Of a DNA stretch of 6,304 bases, positions 1 through 5,560 are shown piece by piece; position 1 is the stretch's first letter; each line of letters begins with the position of its first letter. Made by a program: the position numbers and the translations under genes. Source of the DNA: JACQNR01 sp049515175 (GTDB lineage: Bacteria; Acidobacteriota; Terriglobia; UBA7540); NCBI GenBank assembly GCA_049515175.1, contig JBEKUI010000262.1, forward strand, positions 1-6,304, read 5' to 3'. The notes beneath the pieces were generated by a model that was not told the origin of the DNA, did not search any database, and saw only the letters and a program-made list of their open reading frames with translations.

Positions 1-197
1 GCTTCGCTGTGCACCTCGCGATGCCCAGCGCAAAACTCGGGGCCGAGCGGGTCGCTAGCCCTTTCTCGTGAGACTCTTGCATTCTCTACTTCATGCCGGT
101 TTATCCCGGCGCACGAATTTCCGTTTTGAATTCCCAACCGAACATTAATGTAAACATGGCCGCCTCAGTAGGCAACTCGCTCGCGGGGCGAGGCTAT

Positions 198-215
198 CTA
201 CCGACCAGTCGGTAG
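198..215. promoter_or_regulatory. Putative TetR-family operator
   Basis: The sequence is CTACCGAC-CA-GTCGGTAG: two perfect 8-bp inverted half-sites around a 2-bp centre. TetR-family repressors bind as dimers to sites of this size and form, and ACCGAC/GTCGGT half-sites are common among them (family knowledge). No TetR gene is in the window. On the minus strand a weak TTGTCT (-35) lies 17 bp from TAGATA, so the site would overlap a promoter reading left, out of the window. Which gene it controls is not visible. Confidence 0.5.
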
Positions 216-294
216 GGAGACAATTTGCCGTCAGCCTTTCCCGGGCCCCTATATTGTGGGTTTCCTGGGATTTTTGAGACGAAAACGAATATTC

Positions 295-325
295 CGCTAA
301 CTCGTTATTTTCACGCAAGTTAGCG
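295..325. repeat. 8-bp inverted repeat at the receptor fragment's edge
   Basis: CGCTAACT (295-302) and AGTTAGCG (318-325) are perfect reverse complements. An inner CGT/ACG pairing (303-305 with 313-315) leaves a 7-nt loop. The TAG at 321-323 within the right arm is the last stop in the receptor fragment's frame. The repeat may mark the junction where the receptor gene was cut, or it may be a simple hairpin. Confidence 0.5.
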
Positions 326-353
326 CTTCGCTGGAAAATCCAGAAAAGGGTGT

Positions 354-1019
354 TTGGGGAATCTGGCCGCACTGTCAGGGGTCGCCTCGCAGTTCGCGCG
401 CCCCGCGCCGGATCTGCGTCACCGCTTCGTCGTGAGCTACGTGTGGGAGCTGCCCTTCGGTCAAGGGAAGAAGTTTGGAGCCAGCCTGCCCCGGGCGGCC
501 GATCTCGTTCTGGGGGGATGGCAAGTTTCCGGCATTACGCTCCTGCGGAGCGGCGAAGCGTACACGGCGTTCCTTTCCTTCGATCAAACCAACACCGGCG
601 CCGGCGGCCGGCCGGACCGCATCCACAATCCGTACGACTTCGCGTTTGACACGGCCACGCAGGCCTCGCTGGGTTGCAGCAACCCTCGCCACCAGACGCT
701 CGACTGCTTCTACAATCAGGCGGCATTTGTGGTTCCTGCGCTCGCCCCCGGCCAGACTTTTGCCAAAATGTATGGCAATGGCGGGCGAACCAACTTGCGC
801 GGACCTGACCAACGCAACTTCGACTTCGCCCTGATGAAGAACTTCCGCCTTACCGAGCGGCACAAACTGCAGTTCCGTGCGGAGTATTTCAATCTCTTCA
901 ACACACCGCAGTTCGCTCATCCGGGTGGAACGGTGGACCAGCCCGGCGGCGCTGCGATCTCGAGCACCCTTCCCGACAACCAGCGCGAAATTCAGCTCGC
1001 GCTGAAGTGGTCCTTCTAG
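354..1019 (+). pseudogene. TonB-dependent receptor (Oar-like), C-terminal fragment
   Basis: This is the C-terminal end of an outer-membrane beta-barrel receptor of the large acidobacterial Oar-like TonB-dependent family, which imports or binds large ligands. About 221 residues are readable. They include DLRHRFVVSYVWELPFG at 20-36, a GGWQVSGI strand at 54-61, the typical GNGGRTNLRGP and FDFALMKNFRLTER run at 141-169, FRAEYFNLFNTPQF near 174-187, and a last strand ending in Phe (IQLALKWSF), the usual barrel end signal. Full family members are roughly 1000 residues or more with an N-terminal regulatory-like domain and plug, so about four fifths is missing. The frame is closed by TAG at 321-323. 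The only start is a TTG at 354 with no good ribosome binding site and no signal peptide, so I treat it as a broken remnant rather than a functional gene. Family assignment is firm; pseudogene status is inferred. Confidence 0.85.
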
Positions 1020-1326
1020 GCAGGACTGGTATGGATTTGGGACCGTCCGAGCTTCGGCGCAAGGGCGCCGGGCTCCGGCGGCCCCAGTTGTTTGGGGGGC
1101 GCGATGGACGCGTGACCCAGGGGCCAGTTTGATCCCGTCGCACTCGGCGTTAGAGCCAGCCAAGTCACGGTCTCTACTGCATTTTCTTGTGCCAGGTGAA
1201 GTGAGAAAGAAATCACTTGAGGTGGTACAGAATACCGGTCAGCTCAAGGTCCCCACAAACTCCCCACAGTCCTGAAATGCCCCGAATGGACGACTGGCGG
1301 AAGTTGTTGTGAATTAAAGGGTTGGA
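1020..1326. other. Intergenic stretch between receptor remnant and tRNA scar
   Basis: No gene is supported; the minus-strand frames here are shadows of the receptor or chance. Besides the GC hairpin at 1055-1070, a second stem-loop is seen at 1199-1218 (AAGTGA, 8-nt loop, TCACTT). If the tRNA scar is an attachment site, this side is the original chromosome downstream of the tRNA gene. Confidence 0.45.
1055..1070 (+). terminator. Hairpin after the receptor stop codon
   Basis: CGGCGC-AAGG-GCGCCG forms a perfect 6-bp GC stem with a 4-nt loop, and two G-U pairs can extend it. It lies 35 bp past the receptor stop. No T-run follows, so it is only terminator-like, perhaps a 3'-end stabiliser. Confidence 0.35.
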
Positions 1327-1368
1327 TGGTGAGCCGTGAGGGAATCGAACCCCCAACCTACTGATTAA
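1327..1368 (-). tRNA. 3' half of a tRNA (probably tRNA-Lys), partial; attachment-site scar
   Basis: On the minus strand the segment reads, in order: TT of the anticodon, AA, the anticodon-stem 3' strand TCAGT, a 5-nt variable loop AGGTT, a complete T arm (GGGGG, loop TTCGATT, CCCTC), the acceptor 3' strand ACGGCTC, then A and CCA. Everything 5' of the second anticodon base is missing. The next base would need to be T for Lys (TTT) or G for Asn (GTT) but is A, and no D arm or acceptor 5' strand (expected GAGCCGT) follows. The stem TCAGT and acceptor ending GGCTC fit tRNA-Lys better than tRNA-Asn (inference). Half tRNAs of this form, breaking in the anticodon loop, are typical attR/attL copies left by tyrosine-integrase elements. 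The element side would be at higher coordinates. Confidence 0.75.
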
Positions 1369-1419
1369 TCCAGAAACGCTATGTTGTTGGCCCGTCTAGC
1401 CTTATCCTGCGTCGTAGGT

Positions 1420-1468
1420 CATGGTTTTGCATGGTATTTGGCAGGTTTTGTTCCCAAGTTGTTCCCAA
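1420..1468. repeat. Phased direct repeats flanking the tRNA scar
   Basis: CATGGT occurs at 1420-1425 and 1430-1435 (10-bp period). GTTCCCAA occurs at 1450-1457 and 1461-1468 (11-bp period). Pairs spaced by one helical turn, about 50-100 bp inside an attachment core, are what integrase arm-type or excisionase sites look like (family knowledge). A further TTCCCAACT copy is at 1851-1859. The function is inferred; no integrase gene is in view. Confidence 0.4.
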
Positions 1469-1551
1469 CTTCTGCCTCCTTCCAGACGCTTTGCTGGGAG
1501 GCGAATGAAATAGACCCCAACTAAACAGGTGTTGGCTCGGTCCGCGAAGAC

Positions 1552-1662
1552 TCAGGACGCAGGGGTTCCAAGTGCCATCAACGGGCGGCCTCTACCAGTG
1601 AGTGCAGTACTGCGCTCGCTCTCGCGGATTTCAACGTTCTTCACTGTGGTTTCGTCGGCCAA
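1552..1662 (-). CDS. Tiny ORF with strong RBS, unknown
   Basis: This is a 36-residue frame starting at TTG (1660-1662), preceded by AAAGGAGAC with 7 nt between AGGAG and the start, the best ribosome binding site in this stretch. The product begins LADETTVKNVEIRESERS and is charged, with no membrane segment or known motif. It may be a genuine small protein, the truncated N-terminus of a lost element gene, or chance. I do not recognise it. Confidence 0.22.
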   Translation of the reverse strand: MADETTVKNVEIRESERSTALTGRGRPLMALGTPAS

Positions 1663-1952
1663 GGCTTGTCTCCTTTCCTGCCCCGTCCTCGGAGAGCAGC
1701 CCGAGGCGAGCGGCATCGGCTCACAAGGTCAAGGGCTTTCTCGGAGGGGCAGAAAATCTCGCTTAGTGCTGGTTCTTCGGAGGAGTCAAAACGGGGAGGG
1801 TGGTGTTAGCCGAAGTAGAAGCCTGCCGTGCCGCCAGCCCGCATGCAGCTTTCCCAACTGGCCGTGCCCGCGAGAAGATGATGGGGCAGGCGAGGATATT
1901 GACCGAGGGAACCAAGGGAGATGCGAAGCCCGGAACGAGGGTGACTGCGCCC

Positions 1953-2102
1953 TCAACAAATCATATAAGGGGGGTGTTCGTAACTAACACTCTCGAACAA
2001 GCCATCCAGAAATCTGAACTCCTTCTCGGAAAATTCATTTTCGAAGAAGCGAATGCAGCCACAGATATAAAGCGCAATCTGCCTATCTTAGTCGTCATCC
2101 AT
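1953..2102 (-). pseudogene. Possible broken small gene, unknown
   Basis: On the minus strand an ATG (2100-2102) is followed by three Asp codons, a TAA stop (2088-2090), and then 44 open codons in the same frame. They include LYICGCIRFFENEF and FRFLDGLFESVSYEHPPY, ending at TGA (1953-1955). The hydrophobic/aromatic pattern looks more protein-like than the overlapping plus-strand frame. A faint likeness to small proteins with a GxIxYxDxF-type motif is a guess from memory. One substitution at the TAA would restore the frame. Low confidence. Confidence 0.2.
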
Positions 2103-2118
2103 TAAAACTGTGGTTGTG

Positions 2119-2142
2119 GTGTAGGCGCCCTGCAGCCTACAC
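2119..2142. terminator. Stem-loop after the SDR gene
   Basis: GTGTAGGC (2119-2126) and GCCTACAC (2135-2142) form a perfect 8-bp stem with an 8-nt loop, 36 bp beyond the SDR stop codon on the minus strand. A short TTTT lies about 10 nt further along that strand, too far for a classic intrinsic terminator, so this is a probable but imperfect transcript end. Confidence 0.4.
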
Positions 2143-2177
2143 GACTTCGCCGCCCATCCGCGCGCATGATGTAAAGA

Positions 2178-2852
2178 TCAGGCCCCATCCTGGCAAATGC
2201 GGTTGATGTCATGGTTTTCAAGCACGCGTTTTGGTGCGCCGCGCTTCGCCACCTCGATCATTGCGCGGCCTAAATGCTCGGTGGTGGTCACGTACTTGGG
2301 CAAGAGCGCCTTCCACAGCGGGAAGATTGGCGCCAGCAACGCGTAAAACACCCTGTACAACTTCGTCTTCGTCCGAATCCCATGCAGCGGCTGGATGTAG
2401 GCGGGGCGGAACATGTACTGTGCTCTGAAGGGCAACTGGAGCAGAGCGTTTTCGGTCATCCCTTTAACGCGTGCCCACATGATGCGACCGCGCTCGGAGC
2501 TGTCGGTGCCCGCCCCTGACACGTAGATGAACGTCATGTTCGGGTTCAGCCTGGCCAGGGTCCGCGCTGCCGACATCGTGAAGTCATAGGTCACGCGCCG
2601 GTACCACTGCTCGCTGATGCCCATCGCGGAGACGCCAAGACAGAAGAAGCACGCGTCGTAGCCCGCGAGTTTATCTTCAATAGGAGAGAAATCGCAGAAG
2701 TCTTCGTGCACGATCTCGTGCAGCCTCTCGTGTTGCTGCCCGGTCGCGGTGCGTCCAATGGCCAGCACGCTCTCCACCTCGGGATCAAGCAGGCACTCCC
2801 GCAACACTCCCTGCCCCACCATCCCCGTCGCCCCAAAGAGAATAACCTTCAC
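2178..2852 (-). CDS. NAD(P)-binding atypical SDR (NAD-dependent epimerase/dehydratase-like)
   Basis: A 224-residue Rossmann-fold protein of the atypical SDR type (NAD(P)H-binding, HTATIP2/YbjT-like). The nucleotide-binding glycine motif GATGMVG is at residues 7-13, a second-strand IGR near 32-34, FFCLG at 69-73 and YVSGAGTDSS at 110-119. WARVKGMTE at 126-134 keeps the Lys of the usual YxxxK pair (K130) but has Trp in place of Tyr. A FRPAYIQP segment follows at 148-155. Atypical SDRs often lack the catalytic Tyr and act as NADP sensors or unknown reductases, so the substrate cannot be named. I chose the GTG at 2850-2852 over the ATG at 2942 because AAGGAAGGGG lies just upstream and the Rossmann strand begins at once; the extra 30 residues look like untranslated leader. 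The length is normal for the family. It is followed by a stem-loop; the fecR-like gene ends 248 bp upstream, so co-transcription is uncertain. Confidence 0.88.
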   Translation of the reverse strand: MKVILFGATGMVGQGVLRECLLDPEVESVLAIGRTATGQQHERLHEIVHEDFCDFSPIEDKLAGYDACFFCLGVSAMGISEQWYRRVTYDFTMSAARTLARLNPNMTFIYVSGAGTDSSERGRIMWARVKGMTENALLQLPFRAQYMFRPAYIQPLHGIRTKTKLYRVFYALLAPIFPLWKALLPKYVTTTEHLGRAMIEVAKRGAPKRVLENHDINRICQDGA

Positions 2853-3100
2853 GCGCTTTCCCCTTCCTTCTTCAAGAAAAGAAACCACAGGTGGGGCGCG
2901 ATTCGCAAGCGAGGGGATGTACGCGCTGACTGGATCGTGCACTCAATGTTGTCCTTCTGAAGCGCACTCGGAAGGGTGGCGAGCTTTCGGCGGATCGCCG
3001 AGTATTCATATTATCGGTAATGCGCAGGGGCATTAGCAAGCTTTTGTGCAAGGTACGCCACTTCTCGGTGAAGGCCCAATCTGCGCTGGTCGCGCAGGGT
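2853..3100. other. Intergenic region upstream of the SDR gene
   Basis: No gene is seen in these 248 bp. Two hairpins lie on the fecR-like side: CTGCGC-5 nt-GCGCAG at 3081-3097, just after that gene's stop, and TAATGC-6 nt-GCATTA at 3018-3035. A weak minus-strand promoter-like pair for the SDR gene (TTGAGT, 17 bp, CGTACA) lies near 2924-2952. Confidence 0.35.
3081..3097 (-). terminator. Hairpin after the fecR-like stop codon
   Basis: CTGCGC and GCGCAG pair perfectly around a 5-nt loop, only 3 bp past the end of the gene on the minus strand. There is no U-tract, so it is terminator-like only; the second stem-loop at 3018-3035 may share the job. Confidence 0.35.
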
Positions 3101-4468
3101 TCACTGGCAGGCGGGGGGAGGGCTGCTGGGAGAAGCCGGCGGCGGTTGCAGTGCCAGCACCGCCTGGCACAGAGCCGAAGCTGCGCTAGTCGCGGCTCGA
3201 GCGGCCGTCACCGCCGCGCTGCTTGCGTCGGCGGCCGCGCTGAGTTGTGATTGTGCGCTATTGCTCGCGTTGTTGGCATCCCCCACGGAGTTGAGGGCCA
3301 CTCCGGCAAGAACTGCGGAGGCTGCTTCGGTTGCGATGGCCGCCCCGCGAAAACCAGCGGCCATTTTGCGCTGGGCGGGCGTCGGCAATCCCCTAAGGTT
3401 GGTGAACGCCAGTTCCTTTCGAATCCTTCCCGCAGCTTGCTCGACCTCCCTGTGACTCTGGTCCGGCATGATGCTCGCGCATTGCCCGTTGTGCAGCGAC
3501 ATTTCCCTGGCGATGGTGAACCTGGCGTTCCGCAATAAGGCAGTTCCGTCAACCACGCAAACCGTCGTGCGTCCCGGCTCCGCGTCGATCAGAAAGCGGC
3601 CCATCGCATTGACCATGGCAGAACTGGTCCGCACCTCGAAGGAGGCGCCGGAAGGAGCGGACTTGGCCAGCTCGCCGCGCAGGCGTCCCGCGCGGAGTTC
3701 GACCTGCGTGTGCAGATTCTCCGGGTCGCGCACGGTAATCCTCAGGGCGGTGAGTGAACCGACATTCAGCGCTGACCCGCCGAAGAGGTTAATTCGCAGC
3801 CGGCCATATTCCTTGGTCCGGATCACGTCATCGCGCTCAATCAGCTCATTGGCGCGCAGAAAGACTTCACCCAGATCTCCGGCGTGTTGCACGAGCACAT
3901 CAGGAATCAGTGTTTCGACCCGCCCCACGGGTTGGCCCGAGCCTTGCGGGACCCCCAACTCCACAACATTAGCTCGCGCCAGAGTCAAACCGGCTCGGGA
4001 CCCCTGGATCTCCACGCGGCCGCTGTAGACCGTGACTGACCCTGCCCTTTCGTTGGAGGCGATCCTGCAAAGCGCGGGGTAGCCGGCCTGCTCCCGGAGG
4101 ATGACGGAAGCGCCCATCACACCGACGCGCACAGCTTCGCGGCGAGAGCTCCGAACCGAAACCGCTCCACGCAGCAGGCGCAGCCCCGACGGCCCTTTCT
4201 GGCTTGATAACACGAATTCACTCTCGCCTTCCACCTCGGCTGTCGCGCCCGATGAGAAAACCAGAATCGCTCTCGATAGCTCGCCCGTCTTCACCACGTC
4301 TCCCTCAAAGATGGTCGCTCGCGAGGGCGCAACTTCATCCCCGACGCGGACGGCGCCGGTCGAAACCATGGAAGCCACCGGGACTGCGATTCGGCTGCCG
4401 GGAGCCGCAAGGCATTCAACAGTTGCCAGGAGTGAAAGCGCGGCGACAGTGAGTTTGCCCCGAAACAT
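3101..4468 (-). CDS. Secreted FecR-domain protein with tandem FecR-like modules
   Basis: A 455-residue exported protein. A signal peptide occupies residues 1-22 (basic MFRGK, hydrophobic LTVAALSLLATVECL, Ala-Ala cleavage region). A first FecR-like beta domain spans about 28-156 (GDVVKTGELSRAILVFSSG, then LRGAVSVRSS). A second, related domain spans about 184-315 (DDVIRTKEYGRLRINLFGGS, LRAGRLRGELA, FEVRTSSAMVNAMG, VVDGTALLRN). A short charged helix follows (about 340-356), then a small hydrophobic stretch near 375-395, an Ala/Ser-rich segment with a regular helical look (400-438) and a Pro-rich end (441-455). True FecR relays a signal from a TonB receptor to an ECF sigma factor through a cytoplasmic N-terminus; here the N-terminus is a signal peptide and no sigma factor is adjacent, so this is a periplasmic or surface FecR-domain protein of unknown role. 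The ATG at 4468 is chosen for AGGAGA 6 nt upstream. Only the FecR fold assignment is secure. Confidence 0.85.
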   Translation of the reverse strand: MFRGKLTVAALSLLATVECLAAPGSRIAVPVASMVSTGAVRVGDEVAPSRATIFEGDVVKTGELSRAILVFSSGATAEVEGESEFVLSSQKGPSGLRLLRGAVSVRSSRREAVRVGVMGASVILREQAGYPALCRIASNERAGSVTVYSGRVEIQGSRAGLTLARANVVELGVPQGSGQPVGRVETLIPDVLVQHAGDLGEVFLRANELIERDDVIRTKEYGRLRINLFGGSALNVGSLTALRITVRDPENLHTQVELRAGRLRGELAKSAPSGASFEVRTSSAMVNAMGRFLIDAEPGRTTVCVVDGTALLRNARFTIAREMSLHNGQCASIMPDQSHREVEQAAGRIRKELAFTNLRGLPTPAQRKMAAGFRGAAIATEAASAVLAGVALNSVGDANNASNSAQSQLSAAADASSAAVTAARAATSAASALCQAVLALQPPPASPSSPPPACQ

Positions 4469-4514
4469 GGCGACTCTCCTCTGTGAAAAGCTGCAAATCC
4501 CTGCCGATACCCCC

Positions 4515-4544
4515 ATTCTCAGGCCGGGCATCGGGGAGAGTCAA
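4515..4544 (-). promoter_or_regulatory. Sigma-70-type promoter of the fecR-like gene
   Basis: On the minus strand TTGACT (4539-4544) is a 5/6 match to -35. It is followed by an 18-bp spacer and GAGAAT (4515-4520), a 4/6 match to -10. Transcription would start near 4508 and give a leader of about 40 nt ending in the AGGAGA ribosome binding site at 4475-4480. Confidence 0.5.
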
Positions 4545-4754
4545 CACCCCCGCGCGATTTGAGAGATTTTCCGGCCGCATGTCATGGACCACTGAAGCTT
4601 GCAGTCTGCGCTCTCGCCGATCGGGTTGACGCTTGAAGCAGGAGTATCCTGACGGACGCCACCCCGCGCTGATGCCGGTTGTCGAGTGCCTTGTCTTTGA
4701 CTGACGTGACCGGGGTTTCTTGTGCCATGAATTGGTGGTGTTTGCGCATCCTTA

Positions 4755-4772
4755 TGACTTCCGCTGAAGTCA
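4755..4772. repeat. Perfect 7-bp inverted repeat (possible operator or hairpin)
   Basis: TGACTTC-CGCT-GAAGTCA is a perfect inverted repeat with a 4-nt centre in the divergent intergenic region. It could be a dimeric repressor site or an RNA hairpin. It is followed within 40 bp by CGTCCTC/GAGGACG (4781-4787 with 4804-4810) and the 12-bp palindrome GCCGGTACCGGC (4810-4821). Confidence 0.4.
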
Positions 4773-4936
4773 AACGATCACGTCCTCCTCCTCACTGGCG
4801 GGCGAGGACGCCGGTACCGGCAGCCTATAGCCCCCTAGTTGCAGCAAATCAAATTTCACAACCTCAAGCTGTGATGTAAACTCTCATTGCCTCTGGTACA
4901 AGAAAGCGGTCAGCTCAAGTCAAGGGGAATGCAGCC

Positions 4937-5428
4937 ATGGACGCGATTGAGGTGTTGAAAACACGCCGCTCTGTCCGCGCCTACAAGGGCGAACCGGTGC
5001 CTAGAAAGATCATCGAGGACATTGTTGATTGCGGACGTCTGGCGGCCACGGCTATCAACATTCAGCCTTGGGAATTCGTTGTCGTGACGGGTCCCGAGTT
5101 GCTGCGCAGAATTGCCAAGACCACCGACTATGGGGGATTCATTGCCGACGCCCCGGTGTGCGTGCTCGTTCTGTGCAGGGACACGAAGTACTTCCTCGAA
5201 GACGGCAGCGCCGCCACGGAGAATATCCTGCTGGCCGCCCGCGCGCACGGCTTGGGCTCGTGCTGGGTCGCCGGGGATAAGAAGCCCTATGCCGCGGAAA
5301 TCTGCCGCTTGGTGGGAACGCCTCAAGGTTACAAGTTGGTCAGCCTGATTCCCATTGGCTACCCGGCGGAGAGCCCGCAAAAGAGCAAGCGGCCCCTTTC
5401 AGACGTCCTGCACTGGGAGAAGTACTGA
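4937..5428 (+). CDS. Nitroreductase family protein (FMN-dependent oxidoreductase)
   Basis: A 163-residue single-domain nitroreductase, the usual length for the short branch of the family. These cytoplasmic flavoproteins bind FMN as dimers and use NAD(P)H to reduce nitro compounds, quinones or flavins; the natural substrate is unknown. Visible signatures are the N-terminal TRRSVRAY (residues 9-16, FMN phosphate contacts), AATAINIQPWEF at 36-47 (the family's N-x-Q-P-W motif), a helix with ATENILLAARAHGLGSCWV at 93-111, LIPIGYP at 137-143, and a C-terminus KRPLSDVLHWEKY of the common form. The ATG at 4937 has AAGGGGA at 4922-4928, 8 nt upstream. It stands alone, divergent from the fecR-like gene and 132 bp before the dksA-like gene. 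No missing key residue is seen. Confidence 0.92.
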   Translation: MDAIEVLKTRRSVRAYKGEPVPRKIIEDIVDCGRLAATAINIQPWEFVVVTGPELLRRIAKTTDYGGFIADAPVCVLVLCRDTKYFLEDGSAATENILLAARAHGLGSCWVAGDKKPYAAEICRLVGTPQGYKLVSLIPIGYPAESPQKSKRPLSDVLHWEKY

Positions 5429-5501
5429 AGCCTCCGCAAGTAAATCAACTAAAGCGGCGTTGGATACGCTAAACCTCGCTGCTGAAGCACATCTCTGGCT
5501 G

Positions 5502-5507
5502 TATAAT
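5502..5507 (+). promoter_or_regulatory. Consensus -10 element of the dksA-like gene
   Basis: A perfect TATAAT lies 53 bp before the ATG, which would place the start of transcription near 5514. No good -35 is found 16-18 bp upstream (CTGCTG-like only), so promoter strength may depend on an activator or on the TG just before the hexamer. A CTGTG-CAAT-CACAG stem-loop (5521-5534) lies in the predicted leader. Confidence 0.5.
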
Positions 5508-5560
5508 TTGAGAAGTAGCACTGTGCAATCACAGCAATCGTGGGGTACAGGACGTCTGCC

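Larger units (their letters stand above)
1..353. other. Gene-poor left edge
   Basis: No convincing coding region is seen. All plus frames are stopped before the receptor fragment, and the 75-codon minus-strand frame covering about 145-372 has no family resemblance I recognise. The stretch holds a small hairpin (GCCGG at 95-99, CCGGC at 106-110), a TetR-type inverted repeat at 198-215 and an 8-bp inverted repeat at 295-325. A weak plus-strand promoter-like pair (TTGAAT at 126-131, TGTAAA at 149-154, 17-bp spacer) is present but could be chance. The missing upstream part of the receptor fragment is not recoverable here in any frame. Confidence 0.5.
1369..2177. other. Gene-poor, probably decayed mobile-element end
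   Basis: About 800 bp lie between the tRNA scar and the SDR gene. The two plus-strand frames (152 codons from 1529, 101 codons from 1800) have low-complexity, Arg/Ser-rich or composition-odd products, no ribosome binding site and no family resemblance; I treat them as chance. A 36-codon minus-strand frame with a strong ribosome binding site and a stop-broken minus-strand frame near 1953-2102 are listed separately. No transposase or integrase remnant is recognisable. Confidence 0.45.
4469..4936. other. Divergent intergenic region, no clear gene
   Basis: This 468-bp spacer lies between the divergent fecR-like and nitroreductase genes. It holds the fecR-like promoter and a cluster of inverted repeats at 4755-4821. 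A 63-codon minus-strand frame (4582-4773) ending in an Arg/Ala-rich tail has AGGAGG-like sequence only about 13 nt before its ATG and no recognisable family; I do not call it. A 66-codon plus-strand frame from 4679 also lacks support. No convincing promoter for the nitroreductase could be fixed. Confidence 0.4.

Noticed and set aside
375..1163. 262-codon minus-strand reading frame
   Set aside because: It lies opposite the clearly recognisable TonB receptor fragment, its product is Arg-rich without family features, and it is the usual GC-rich antisense shadow.
1529..1987. 152-codon plus-strand reading frame
   Set aside because: The product is Ser/Arg/Cys-rich with no motif or ribosome binding site and lies in a region that looks non-coding.
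1800..2105. 101-codon plus-strand frame; a possible group II intron or maturase resemblance was also considered
   Set aside because: The N-terminal half has no protein-like character, there are no reverse-transcriptase motifs, and no intron domain V hairpin was identified.
3468..4562. Two long plus-strand frames (186 and 153 codons) opposite the fecR-like gene
   Set aside because: They are shadows: Arg/Ser/Pro-rich products with no RBS, while the minus strand carries a signal peptide, FecR modules and a good promoter.
4582..4773. 63-codon minus-strand frame between the divergent genes
   Set aside because: RBS spacing is poor, the tail is Arg/Ala-rich, and it overlaps an inverted repeat at its start; no family likeness.
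4810..4821. GCCGGTACCGGC palindrome as a stand-alone operator
   Set aside because: A 12-bp GC-rich palindrome can arise by chance in this composition; kept only as part of the inverted-repeat cluster.
4910..5380. 156-codon minus-strand frame
   Set aside because: Antisense to the nitroreductase, whose motifs are unmistakable.
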